DNA from: CAYMEK01 sp964389305
GTDB lineage: Bacteria > Spirochaetota > Spirochaetia > SZUA-6 > DRHE01
Assembly: GCA_964389305.1 (NCBI GenBank)
Contig: CAYMEK010000001.1
Span: 193,504 to 257,503, forward strand
Direction: 5' to 3'
DNA length: 64,000 nt
Under the pieces are notes generated by a model. It was not told where the DNA came from and made no database searches. It worked only from the letters and a program-made list of their open reading frames with translations. The position numbers were made by a program, and so were the translations under genes. Shown piece after piece: positions 1-7,920 of this stretch (positions within the stretch are counted from its first letter, which is position 1; every line of letters starts with the position of its first letter).

Positions 1-117
1 GTAGGAATTGTAGGAGACTCCCTCTTCGGTGATCGGCCAGATTCCCTCGAACAGGTCCGTGGTCCTGTCATTGACGCCGATCCAGTAGACTTGTTTCTTG
101 ATTTCGACGGCGGGCAT
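1..117 (-). CDS. A-type flavoprotein (flavodiiron protein), N-terminal fragment
   Basis: Only the first 39 codons lie inside the window; the gene continues beyond position 1. The start reads MPAVEIKKQVYWIGVNDRTT and goes on with a DLFEGIWPIT stretch. This is the typical opening of FprA-type flavodiiron proteins, which reduce O2 or NO in anaerobes using a di-iron centre and FMN. The ATG at 117 has a strong AGGAGG site just upstream on the minus strand. The catalytic metal ligands are outside the window, so the family call rests on the N-terminus alone. Confidence 0.75.
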   Translation of the reverse strand, partial: MPAVEIKKQVYWIGVNDRTTDLFEGIWPITEEGVSYNSY

Positions 118-297
118 CGGTTTCCTCCTCGTTGTCATGTTTTACTATGATATCGGCTGTCTATCAAGGCAAGGGCCTTGCACGGCGGTCCTGTTCCTCG
201 GGAAAACCGGCCAGGGACCGTCCTTTCTTTCCCCGGCAGCGAGCACTTGTCAAGTGAAGGGATTTGGGCCTATGGTTTTCAACGGAGTACTTCAGCA

Positions 298-627
298 ATG
301 CCGATGGCGGATGGATATTTACCCTACAAGAGGACCGAGGAAGGTATCCTCCTGAGGCTGAAGGTGATTCCGGGGGCAGGCCGAAACAGCATGGCAGAGG
401 TGAGAAACGGCGAGCTGCTGGTCCGGATACAGGCGCCGGCCCGCAAGGGCGCAGCCAACAAGGAGCTGGTGAAGTACCTGGCCAGATCACTTTCCTTACC
501 CCGGTCGGCGATTGCTGTCGTGACCGGGGCTACCTCCCGGCATAAAGTGATCCGCCTGCCGCTCCGAGCCGAGACGGCTCTGAGGGAGCTGCCTGCGGGC
601 GGATTTCTGGACCAGCATGAGCGGTAG
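298..627 (+). CDS. DUF167 (YggU-type) protein
   Basis: This 109-aa protein has the compact DUF167 fold signature: a basic start, LRLKVIPGAGRNSM, then VRIQAPARKGAANKEL and a SRHKVIRLPL strand. The family (YggU in E. coli) is widespread and its function is unknown. I chose the ATG at 298 because GGAG lies about 10 bases upstream and the DUF167 homology begins soon after; a longer frame runs back to 178 without support. Its end overlaps the start of aat by 11 bases, so the two are probably translationally coupled. Confidence 0.85.
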   Translation: MPMADGYLPYKRTEEGILLRLKVIPGAGRNSMAEVRNGELLVRIQAPARKGAANKELVKYLARSLSLPRSAIAVVTGATSRHKVIRLPLRAETALRELPAGGFLDQHER

Positions 628-1342
628 CAGGCGCGGCTTCCGGCCGTTTTTCATCGATCTCGGAGCCGATCCTGTGTTCCCGGATTGGCTGCAGCCGGAT
701 GAGAACGGGCTGGTCGCAGTAGGTGGCGAGCTGTCCGAACGGGTGGTGGTGGAAGCCTACAGCAAAGGGATCTTTCCCTGGTTCAACGCCCCTCCACTCA
801 TGTGGTTTTCCCCGGACCCGCGGCCTGTTCTGTATCCGGACCGGTTCCACGTTTCCAGGCGGCTGGCCCGGGTCTTGCGTCAAAATCGCTACCAGGTTCG
901 CTTCGACGAGGACTTCGAGAGTGTGGTGCTTCTCTGCGCCACCGTGCCGCGGCGGCGCCAGGAGGGGAGTTGGATAGACAGGAGCTTTTTCGAGGCTTAC
1001 ACCCGCCTGCATCGCGATAGCTACATAGCTCACTGCGTATCAGTATACCGGGAGGGAAAGTTGTGCGGCGGGCTATACGGGTTGACCCTGGGCGCGGTGT
1101 TCTTTGGGGAATCCATGTTCTCCCTGGAATCCGGCGCCTCCAAAGTGGCATTGTACCAGCTCTGCCGCCGGCTGGAGAGCTGGGACTTTCTGATGATAGA
1201 CTGCCAGCAGGTCACCCGCCATATCCTCGACCTGGGCGCCGAGGTGCTTCCGCGTCGGCGTTTTCTCGATCTGCTGCGGCGTGGATTGAAAGCGCCCAAC
1301 CGCCATTACCACTGGGGGCTGGACAATCAGCGCTTGGAGTGA
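617..1342 (+). CDS. aat: Leucyl/phenylalanyl-tRNA-protein transferase
   Basis: The 241-aa product matches Aat, which adds Leu or Phe from charged tRNA to proteins with N-terminal Arg or Lys, marking them for ClpS/ClpAP degradation (N-end rule). Family hallmarks visible are GIFPWF near residue 52, MWFSPDPRPVL, the EGSWID segment, GGLYGLTLGAVFFGESMFS, and the closing HYHWGL. Length is normal for the family. It overlaps the DUF167 gene upstream. No ClpS or ClpA gene is in the window; the ClpB at 17-19.6 kb is not part of this pathway. Confidence 0.95.
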   Translation: MSGSRRGFRPFFIDLGADPVFPDWLQPDENGLVAVGGELSERVVVEAYSKGIFPWFNAPPLMWFSPDPRPVLYPDRFHVSRRLARVLRQNRYQVRFDEDFESVVLLCATVPRRRQEGSWIDRSFFEAYTRLHRDSYIAHCVSVYREGKLCGGLYGLTLGAVFFGESMFSLESGASKVALYQLCRRLESWDFLMIDCQQVTRHILDLGAEVLPRRRFLDLLRRGLKAPNRHYHWGLDNQRLE

Positions 1343-1450
1343 GCGTGAGCGGACCTCCAGCCCGTGCGCCGGCCGGGTTGAGCGCACCCATCGGACAGAT
1401 ACTGACAGTCCTCCGGACTCCGCGTCGAACGGGCCGCTTCCCGCCCCTGA

Positions 1451-2137
1451 TCAGCCCAGGAGTCTTTCGCATTCGTTGCATAGAATATAGCGGATCGGCT
1501 CGTCTTCCTCTATCTCCGCGTAGCGCGGCAGCGGTGAAAGGAAGCGGTTGTCTACATTGTCGTCGTTGATGCTGGATACCTCCCCGCACACGAGGGTACC
1601 GGCGTTCTTTTTGGCCCAGAAAGAGTGATACAGGCCCGGAGGCAGGGTGACGCTGTTTCCCGGAAGCACCTCGAATATTTCCCCGGGTCCGAAGGACTTC
1701 CAGATGCCGTCGCATTTGACCCTGGGTCCGGATTCTTCGTCTAATGATTCATCGCTCTTGGAGTTATACAGTTTCATGCACAACACGCCGTTTCCCCTGT
1801 TGATTATGTCTTCGGTCTTCTTGAAGTGGAAATGCAGGGGAATGGTCTGCCCCCCGGTCATGATAATGACCTTCTCGGCGTAGGGTACGCCGATGCCCGG
1901 GTCGTAGGCATAGCCGTTTCGCAACGTGAAGATCGTGGCGCCCGTGTTCGCGAAGTCCTCCGACCCGAAATCCGTGACATCCCAGCCCAGGCCGGTCTTT
2001 ATGATTTCGGCGGCTTGCGGGCGCATGTCCCTCCACCGTTCGAGAGTCCATGAGGAGAAATCGGGGAGCTTGAAACCGATTTCACCCAGCACGGCGCGTC
2101 CTGCCTCGATGGCGGCGTTGATCTCGGAACGTTTCAT
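1451..2137 (-). CDS. D-lyxose ketol-isomerase family protein
   Basis: This 228-aa cupin-type protein matches the D-lyxose ketol-isomerase family, which interconverts D-lyxose and D-xylulose using a divalent metal. The metal-site strand IPLHFHFKKTEDI and the later LPPGLYHSFWAKK are visible, as is an acidic C-terminal tail with a CNEC pair. I chose ATG at 2137 (MKRSEINAAI) because a GAGG precedes it by five bases; an in-frame ATG seven codons earlier lacks such a site. No sugar operon surrounds it, so the real substrate is unproven. Confidence 0.75.
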   Translation of the reverse strand: MKRSEINAAIEAGRAVLGEIGFKLPDFSSWTLERWRDMRPQAAEIIKTGLGWDVTDFGSEDFANTGATIFTLRNGYAYDPGIGVPYAEKVIIMTGGQTIPLHFHFKKTEDIINRGNGVLCMKLYNSKSDESLDEESGPRVKCDGIWKSFGPGEIFEVLPGNSVTLPPGLYHSFWAKKNAGTLVCGEVSSINDDNVDNRFLSPLPRYAEIEEDEPIRYILCNECERLLG

Positions 2138-2299
2138 GGCGGCCTCGTTATTGTACAAATAAAAAAGCCGGGATTAAACCACCTCGCGAAGCTCGCTACT
2201 CGGTGTTTCGTTCTTCGAACTCCTTGAGCCGTCGTCTTGGCCACGGCATTGACGATCAGGTAGACAATGAGAGCGATCGGAGTGATCCGAGGATCTACA

Positions 2300-2749
2300 C
2301 TAGTCCCCGCTCCTGAATATGGCGGCAACGGCCTTGACGATATGCACAACGGCACCGATGGCGCCTCCCACGATCCCCACGATCAGGACGATGCGGATCA
2401 AGATGGTCAGCCACTCGCCCGCCAGGTTCGTGAAGTCGAAGGGAAATACAGATACGAGCACTGCCGAAACCAGAATGCCGAAACCGGAAAACACGGCGTT
2501 GAGCAGGTGATGAAGAAAGCGAGGATGGAAAAAGATCAGAATCAGATTGCCGGCGATCGACACGGCCAGGGAGGTATTCACAGCCCAAAGGATGTCCGGG
2601 TACGCCTCGGTGACAAAGGGGATGTTCCACTCGGGTACCTTGTTCAACACCACCAGGACCACGATATCGAATACTACGGCCGCAATATAATCGGATATCC
2701 TCTTCGGCGGACTCTTTAGGGACGCCTGCTTCTGTTCTCGGTCCTCCAT
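2300..2749 (-). CDS. Small integral membrane protein, unknown function
   Basis: This 149-aa protein has a charged N-terminal tail (about 18 residues) followed by four hydrophobic segments, roughly residues 20-40, 55-75, 83-103 and 110-140. I recognise no catalytic motif and no named family. The ATG is preceded by a good AAGGAGAAG site. It lies alone between the lyxose isomerase-like gene and the fur-family gene on the same strand, with gaps on both sides, so it is probably its own unit. Membrane location is the only firm inference. Confidence 0.7.
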   Translation of the reverse strand: MEDREQKQASLKSPPKRISDYIAAVVFDIVVLVVLNKVPEWNIPFVTEAYPDILWAVNTSLAVSIAGNLILIFFHPRFLHHLLNAVFSGFGILVSAVLVSVFPFDFTNLAGEWLTILIRIVLIVGIVGGAIGAVVHIVKAVAAIFRSGD

Positions 2750-2926
2750 TATCTTCTCCTTTTAACTGTTTCCGGTATTTGTCGATTTGGTTCCGGCTAT
2801 TCTATCACGCCGGTTCTGGTTTGCAATATCGAGGGCCGATTAAATAATGGGAGAGTGACCGCGATATCAGCGTCGGAATAGACGGCAAGCTGCGGATCTC
2901 ATCGCCGCGCAAGCCGGCTCAAGTTT

Positions 2927-3376
2927 TCACCTTTCGCTGCCTTTCGCTTCGGCGCATTCGGGGCAATATCCATACACGACCAGCTGCTTCGCCTTCACCT
3001 CTGTGCCTTCGGGCACTTCCACGAACGGCATCCGCTGGCCGAGGAGGCAGTACATACGCCTGCAGCGGGTGCATATAAAATGAGGATGGTTTCCGGGACA
3101 CCCGGCCTGCTCTGGATCATGGGCGCAGAATCTCCACACACCGTCCGTTCCCTGGACGGCGTGCACGATCCCCCGCTCCTGCAGGGTCAGGAGGGTTCGA
3201 TACACCGTCACCCGGTTGAAGGACCGTATTCTTTTCTTTTTCCAAAGATCTCCGTGAGAGACAGGACAGCTTTTCTTTAGAAGGTGACTCAAGACCGCAA
3301 TCCGTGCGGAAGTCGCCCGAACAGATGCGGCCTTGAGAAGCTTATAGGCTGTTTTTACCTGCTCGGTCTTGCTCAA
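2927..3376 (-). CDS. Fur-family metalloregulator
   Basis: The 149-aa product has the Fur layout: a winged helix in the first 80 residues (RATSARIAVLSHLL, then FNRVTVYRTLLTLQERGIV) and a metal-binding half with HPHFICTRCRRMYC and a C-terminal CPEC pair, which resemble the structural zinc cysteines of Fur, Zur and PerR. It is transcribed away from a FecCD/BtuCD-type ABC transporter, and the shared intergenic region carries palindromes, so it probably controls both itself and the transporter. Whether the signal is iron, zinc, nickel or heme cannot be told from sequence. Confidence 0.9.
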   Translation of the reverse strand: MSKTEQVKTAYKLLKAASVRATSARIAVLSHLLKKSCPVSHGDLWKKKRIRSFNRVTVYRTLLTLQERGIVHAVQGTDGVWRFCAHDPEQAGCPGNHPHFICTRCRRMYCLLGQRMPFVEVPEGTEVKAKQLVVYGYCPECAEAKGSER

Positions 3377-3396
3377 AGGAGCCTCGAATCTATTGA

Positions 3397-3425
3397 GTAA
3401 TACAATAAATGCAATTAAGTTGCAA
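3397..3425 (-). promoter_or_regulatory. Probable promoter of the fur-family gene with overlapping dyad
   Basis: On the minus strand TTGCAA (3420-3425) and TATTAC (3397-3402) are 17 bases apart, a sigma-70-like arrangement just upstream of the regulator. An inverted repeat TGCAA-N5-TTGCA at 3410-3424 overlaps it, so a bound repressor would block this promoter. Confidence 0.5.
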
Positions 3426-3442
3426 TACTAATTATTTTTATA

Positions 3443-3478
3443 AGAATAAATTAATTGCTCTTATTCTAGAATAAGCGC
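3443..3478. promoter_or_regulatory. Palindromic operator candidate between fur-family gene and ABC operon
   Basis: CTTATTCTAGAATAAG at 3460-3475 is a perfect 16-base palindrome, and with one mismatch the symmetry extends over 3457-3478. A further AGAATAA copy at 3443-3449 matches its left half in inverted orientation. The element lies just upstream of the -35 box at 3488 and is AT-rich like Fur boxes. Binding by the adjacent Fur-type protein is an inference from position. Confidence 0.55.
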
Positions 3479-3487
3479 CATTTTTTC

Positions 3488-3516
3488 TTGACAATTAGAA
3501 CAGATATGTCTACGAT
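3488..3516 (+). promoter_or_regulatory. Sigma-70 promoter of the ABC transporter operon
   Basis: TTGACA (3488-3493) and TACGAT (3511-3516) are separated by exactly 17 bases, giving a predicted start near 3523, about 30 bases before the TTG start codon at 3555. The perfect -35 box is unusual in this GC-rich window. Confidence 0.75.
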
Positions 3517-3554
3517 CCCGAAGGACTAATTGCTGGGGATATAGGAGGACGGGG

Positions 3555-4598
3555 TTGAAAAAAGGAATGCTTTCTTGGCTTCTGATCGCGCTCACGGTCG
3601 CAGCGGCCTGGACGGAAGGATCGGAGGAGACACCGCTGGTCGAAAATGCCGCGCCGCCCAGGATCATCACCTGCGGGAAGGCGCATTCCCTGATCTTGAA
3701 TGCCTTGTACATGTTTCCCGAAGCTTCCCGAACGGTGGCGGCCTTCGGCGCGATCAGCCAAGTCGGAGGAAATTTCATCTTTTTGCTGGACCCCGAGGCC
3801 AGGCGGCGGGCCCTGTTCGCCCCGGATGTAGGGGCGGAGGAGGTCCTGGCCCACGAGCCCGACTGGGTGGTCCTGAAGAGCTATCTGAGAAACGGTCTCG
3901 GGAGCCAGTTGGAAGCCCTGGGCGTGAGGGTTCTCTATGTCGATCTGGAGAGCCCCGAGCAATACCAGAGGGATATCACGGCCATCGGGAAGCTCATGGG
4001 AAATCCTGAGCGCGCCGAGGAGTTGAACCGTTTTTTTGCTGAAAACCTGCATCAGGTTCAACAGATGAGCGCCCGGATCCCGGAACCGCAGAGGCCCGAC
4101 TCCTTGCTGCTCTACTACGCTACGAAAAGCGGGACAGCCTCCTTCAATGTGCCGCCCAAACAGTGGCTGCAGGCAGCTCTTGTTCAGTGGGCCGGAGGAA
4201 AGCCTGTCTGGTTCGAGGCGGCCTCCGGCTCAGGGTGGCAGCAGATCGGTTTCGAGCAGATCGCCGCCTGGAATCCCGAATACATCTTTCTCGTCTCCTA
4301 CCACGTCCCGGTGGACGAAGTGAAAAAGAAGCTGCTTGCAGATCCCAAATGGCTGGAGCTCGAGGCGGTGAAGCAGGGGAAGCTTTTTGCCTTTCCCGCC
4401 GACTACCTGAGCTGGGATCAACCGGACCCCCGGTGGATCATCGGCCTGTACTGGCTGGCCGGCAAGATCCATCCCGAGTGGTTCGACGCCGTCGATATCG
4501 AGAAGAAAGTTAATGAGTTCTACGGCCTGGTCTACGGACTTTCCGGCGAGCGCATCGAAAGCGAAATAATCCCGATGATCAAGGGGGACTATCCGTAA
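3555..4598 (+). CDS. Substrate-binding protein of an iron/cobalamin-type ABC importer
   Basis: This 347-aa protein starts at TTG (AGGAGG at 3543-3548) with a hydrophobic signal segment (residues 5-20) but no lipobox cysteine. The rest is a two-lobed TroA/BtuF-like binding protein: RIITCGKAHSLIL, then EVLAHEPDWVVLKSY, and a C-terminal lobe with FEQIAAWNPEYIFLVSYH. It should capture a ligand outside the membrane and hand it to the permease encoded 24 bases downstream. Family relatives carry ferric chelates, heme, cobalamin or nickel-type ligands; the Fur-type neighbour favours a metal-linked substrate. Confidence 0.85.
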   Translation: MKKGMLSWLLIALTVAAAWTEGSEETPLVENAAPPRIITCGKAHSLILNALYMFPEASRTVAAFGAISQVGGNFIFLLDPEARRRALFAPDVGAEEVLAHEPDWVVLKSYLRNGLGSQLEALGVRVLYVDLESPEQYQRDITAIGKLMGNPERAEELNRFFAENLHQVQQMSARIPEPQRPDSLLLYYATKSGTASFNVPPKQWLQAALVQWAGGKPVWFEAASGSGWQQIGFEQIAAWNPEYIFLVSYHVPVDEVKKKLLADPKWLELEAVKQGKLFAFPADYLSWDQPDPRWIIGLYWLAGKIHPEWFDAVDIEKKVNEFYGLVYGLSGERIESEIIPMIKGDYP

Positions 4599-4622
4599 TC
4601 CCTTTTGCGGTAAGGAGAACAA

Positions 4623-5615
4623 ATGCAGGCTAGGATGAACGCCCGGCCGTTCCTGGTCCTCCTGTCTGTGGTTCTTGTGGCGGCCACCGTCATTACCCTG
4701 CTGCTGGGGCGCTATCCCCGTCCCGGATTCACCTCCCCTGTGTTCTTGTTTTCGGAGCCTCTGGCTCAAAAGATCTTCTTTCGCCTCCGTCTACCCCGGG
4801 TTTTCATGTCGGTATTGCTGGGAATGACTCTGGCCACCTCCGGTGCCGTGTTCCAGTTGATTTTCGCCAATCCCCTGGTGGAGCCCGGTTTTCTCGGGGT
4901 GAGCCAGGGCGCCGCCTTCGGTGCGGTTCTGGCGATCCTTCTTTTCGGAGGCTCCCTGGTGCTGATCCAGGCCTTCTCTGCTCTGTTCGGCGTCCTGGGG
5001 TTGGCGATGGCCTACCGGCTGGCCAGAAAGATCCGCTTCGGAGGGTGGATCCTGCGGCTCATCCTGGCCGGTTTGGCCGTATCCGCCCTGTTCTCCGCAG
5101 GGATCGGGATTGTAAAATACGCCGCAGATCCGCTGACCCAACTGCCGGAGATTACCTTCTGGCTGCTCGGAGGGCTGTCCCACGTTTCCTGGAGCGAGCT
5201 GCTCTCGGTGCTCCCGGCGGTCTCGATCGGCCTGGGCCTGCTGCTGCTGTTCCGCTGGCGGGTCAATCTGCTCACCCTCTCCGACGAGACCTCCTTCGCC
5301 CTGGGAAACCGCCCGGACTGGATGCGGCTCATTCTCGTCGCCGCCGCGGCCCTTTCGGTGGCCGCGGTGATCTCGGTGAGCGGCATTGTCCAGTGGCTGG
5401 GCTTGATCGTGCCCCACCTCTCCCGAAGGCTCTTCGGCGCCGACGGAAGGTATTCTCTGCCGGGTTCACTGCTCATAGGAGCAATCTTCGGTCTTCTTTG
5501 TGACACCATGGCCCGTATGCTCCTGCCCGGGGAGATCCCGCTCGGAATCATGACTTCCCTGTTGGGGGCGATCCTGTTCAGTGTCATTCTTACCAGAAGA
5601 GGATTCCGTTTATGA
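4623..5615 (+). CDS. FecCD/BtuC-family ABC permease
   Basis: The 330-aa product is a polytopic permease of the FecCD type, with about ten hydrophobic segments and the family signatures RLPRVFMSVLLGMTLATSGA near residue 60, NPLVEPGFLGVSQGAAFGA, and the coupling region LGLIVPHLSRRLFG. FecCD permeases form a homodimer that moves metal chelates or cobalamin across the membrane. AAGGAG precedes the ATG. Its last codons overlap the ATPase start by four bases (ATGA), showing tight coupling. Confidence 0.93.
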   Translation: MQARMNARPFLVLLSVVLVAATVITLLLGRYPRPGFTSPVFLFSEPLAQKIFFRLRLPRVFMSVLLGMTLATSGAVFQLIFANPLVEPGFLGVSQGAAFGAVLAILLFGGSLVLIQAFSALFGVLGLAMAYRLARKIRFGGWILRLILAGLAVSALFSAGIGIVKYAADPLTQLPEITFWLLGGLSHVSWSELLSVLPAVSIGLGLLLLFRWRVNLLTLSDETSFALGNRPDWMRLILVAAAALSVAAVISVSGIVQWLGLIVPHLSRRLFGADGRYSLPGSLLIGAIFGLLCDTMARMLLPGEIPLGIMTSLLGAILFSVILTRRGFRL

Positions 5616-6385
5616 GCGGGCCGGCGGCCCTGGCGTTCTCGGAAGTGTATTTCACCTTCGGAGGCGGCGCGCCCAGGATTCGCGATCTCAGCTTCCTGGT
5701 GCCGGAAGGCTCAACCACGGCGATCCTGGGTCCCAACGGAGCCGGAAAAACCACGCTCCTCCACCTGGCCCTCGGCTGGCTGAAGCCAGACAGGGGTAGA
5801 GTGCTCCTTTTCGAAAAGGACCTGAGGGCCTATAGCCCCCGGGAACGGGGGAAAACCCAGAGCCTACTCCCGCAGAAGGAGCCCACCGGATTCGAGTTTA
5901 CCGTACTGGAGTATGTGCTGTTCGGCAGGGCTCCGCACCTCAAGACTCTCTCCGCCCCGCAGGAGCACGACATCCGGGTCGCCACCAATGCCCTGTCTCA
6001 GACCACATTGCTTCCCCTGGAGTATCGATCGATATCGAAGCTGAGCGGCGGAGAGACCCAGCTCCTCCTCCTGGCCCGGTCCATTGCCCAGGAGCCAAAA
6101 CTGCTGCTTCTCGACGAGCCAATGAATCACCTGGACTTGAAGCACAGAAAAGACATACTCGAGTTCCTGCTGGACTGGCGAGCGGCAGGTAAGACCGCAG
6201 TTCTGACCACCCACAATCCCGAGACCGCGGCCCTGCTGGCGGATCACCTGATACTAGTTTTTCCGGGGGCGAGAACGATCTGCGGCAGGCTGGCCGATCT
6301 TTTCACAGAAGAAAATCTTTCAGCTTTATATGGGCTTCAGGTTCGAACGTTCCTTCATGATAGAAGGCGTTATGTCCTGTATTGA
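5612..6385 (+). CDS. ABC transporter ATP-binding protein (FepC/BtuD type)
   Basis: This 257-aa ATPase carries Walker A GPNGAGKTT (about residues 41-49), the signature LSGGE, Walker B LLLLDEPMNHLD and the switch histidine in TTHNPE. It powers the importer encoded directly upstream. The signature is followed by TQLLLLARSIAQEPK, where many homologues have RQRV or QRVLIARAL, a minor variation. Together with the two preceding genes it forms a complete importer. A gap of 73 bases follows before the sirtuin gene. Confidence 0.94.
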   Translation: MSGPAALAFSEVYFTFGGGAPRIRDLSFLVPEGSTTAILGPNGAGKTTLLHLALGWLKPDRGRVLLFEKDLRAYSPRERGKTQSLLPQKEPTGFEFTVLEYVLFGRAPHLKTLSAPQEHDIRVATNALSQTTLLPLEYRSISKLSGGETQLLLLARSIAQEPKLLLLDEPMNHLDLKHRKDILEFLLDWRAAGKTAVLTTHNPETAALLADHLILVFPGARTICGRLADLFTEENLSALYGLQVRTFLHDRRRYVLY

Positions 6386-6458
6386 GTTGCTCTGATGACT
6401 GCTGCCTCTATCCTTATCGATTGACACGGCTCCGTCAATCGGGAATAGTGATAGTTGC

Positions 6459-7250
6459 GTGAATGTGCAGCTTGAAGCTCAGATCGCCGAGCTCGCCGCT
6501 CGGGTGCGCTCCAGCCGCTACCTGGTGGCCTTCACCGGCGCCGGCATCTCTACCGAAAGCGGCATCCCGGACTTCAGAGGCCCCCAGGGCATCTGGACGA
6601 AGATGCGCCCTATCGAGCTTTCCGAGTTTTTGGCAGACCCCCAGGCCCGCCGGGAGTACTGGCGGCGCAAGATCGAAAGCTGGCCCCAGATGCGGGATGC
6701 CGAGCCCAACGCCGGGCACAAGGCCCTGGCGCGCCTGTACCAGGCCGGCCGCCTGAAAACCGTTATAACCCAGAACATCGACGGGCTGCATCAGAAGGCA
6801 GGAGTTCCCGCCGAGAGAATTATCGAGCTGCACGGCTCCAATGTCTACATCCGCTGCCTGAGCTGCGGGGGACGCTACAGGTGGGAGGACGTGCTGCCGT
6901 TTTTCGAGGATCATCCGGCGCCTTCCTCCGAGAGTCCCCGCTGTCCCGCCTGCGGGGGGTGGTTGAAGCCGGCTACGATTTCCTTCGGCCAGGCCATGCC
7001 CGAGGAGCAAACAAAGCGAGCTTTTGCCGAAGCCGGGAAGGCGGATCTGCTGATAGCCGTGGGCACTTCCCTGCAGGTATTCCCGGCGGCCGCCGTACCC
7101 GATGAAACGCTCCGGAATGGCGGCGCGCTGGCCATTATCAACAACCAGCCCACCGGCCGGGATCATGAGGCCGTTCTGCTGCTTACCGCGGCCGCAGGGG
7201 AGGTACTCGACGCTCTGGCGGCTCTGGCAGGGGACGGTTCCGGATCTTAG
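6459..7250 (+). CDS. NAD-dependent protein deacylase, sirtuin family
   Basis: The 263-aa product is a complete bacterial sirtuin, removing acyl groups from lysines with NAD. Visible features are the NAD-binding GAGIST (27-32) and GIPDFRGP, TQNIDGLHQKAG, the catalytic His125 in ELHGS, and zinc cysteines C133, C136, C162 and C165. The cofactor strand VGTSLQVFPAA follows. The start is GTG at 6459; a second in-frame GTG two codons later is possible. No acetyltransferase or acetyl-CoA synthetase is adjacent to suggest a partner. Confidence 0.92.
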   Translation: MNVQLEAQIAELAARVRSSRYLVAFTGAGISTESGIPDFRGPQGIWTKMRPIELSEFLADPQARREYWRRKIESWPQMRDAEPNAGHKALARLYQAGRLKTVITQNIDGLHQKAGVPAERIIELHGSNVYIRCLSCGGRYRWEDVLPFFEDHPAPSSESPRCPACGGWLKPATISFGQAMPEEQTKRAFAEAGKADLLIAVGTSLQVFPAAAVPDETLRNGGALAIINNQPTGRDHEAVLLLTAAAGEVLDALAALAGDGSGS

Positions 7251-7335
7251 GACGGCGGAACAGCGGCCTTCCCCCAGCTGTCCGACCCATCCACCCAGGC
7301 TGAAGGTGTTGTCTGCACATAGAAAAGGAGAGAAA

Positions 7336-7848
7336 ATGGAATACTTCGATCTGATTAGAGCCCGCTTCAGTGTGCGGGCCTACAAGAGCGATCCGGTGCC
7401 CGAGCAGGCTCTGAGCAGAGTGATCGAGGCGGCCAGACTGGCCCCCACTGCGGTCAACCGCCAGCCCTTCCGGATACTGGTGATTCACACGGAGGGCAAG
7501 CAGAAGCTCCTCAGGCGTATCTACGACAGGGAGTGGTTCGTCCAGCCTCCCCTGGTGATCGGGGTTTGCCTTCTCACCGATCGCTGCTGGGTGCGCCGGG
7601 ACGGCAAGAGCTATGGCGAGGTGGACGCGGCCATCGTCACCGACCACCTGATACTGGCGGCGACCGACCAGGGTCTGGGCACTTGCTGGATCGGGGCCTT
7701 CGACGCACAGGCAGCCCGGGAGATACTCGATCTGCCCGCTGCGGTCGAGCCCATTGCCTTCACTCCCCTCGGCTATCCGGCCGCACAGCCCGGGCCGAAA
7801 ACGCGCCGGAGCGTCGGGGAGCTGGTGCTGTACGAGCGCTGGAGCTGA
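7336..7848 (+). CDS. Nitroreductase-family FMN oxidoreductase
   Basis: This 170-aa protein is a short nitroreductase-family flavoprotein. It has the FMN-phosphate motif RFSVRAYK near the N-terminus, PTAVNRQPFRI, and GTCWIGAFD in the second half. Such enzymes reduce nitro groups, quinones or flavins with NAD(P)H. I chose the ATG at 7336, which is preceded by AAAGGAGAG and matches the family's usual start (MEYFDLIRARFS); the longer frame from 7102 is an artefact overlapping the sirtuin gene. The natural substrate cannot be assigned. Confidence 0.88.
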   Translation: MEYFDLIRARFSVRAYKSDPVPEQALSRVIEAARLAPTAVNRQPFRILVIHTEGKQKLLRRIYDREWFVQPPLVIGVCLLTDRCWVRRDGKSYGEVDAAIVTDHLILAATDQGLGTCWIGAFDAQAAREILDLPAAVEPIAFTPLGYPAAQPGPKTRRSVGELVLYERWS

Positions 7849-7920
7849 AGCTCGTCATTTCCGCCAGAAGGACCCGAGGCGCGATTGCAGGCTAGAGCGC
7901 AGGGAAGCAAGGGAGCGAAG

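Noticed and set aside
2134..2299. Possible short membrane-protein remnant (VDPRITPIALIVYLIVNAV)
   Set aside because: One hydrophobic stretch could recall a PspC-like piece, but the frame has no ribosome site, overlaps the next gene and cannot be matched with confidence.
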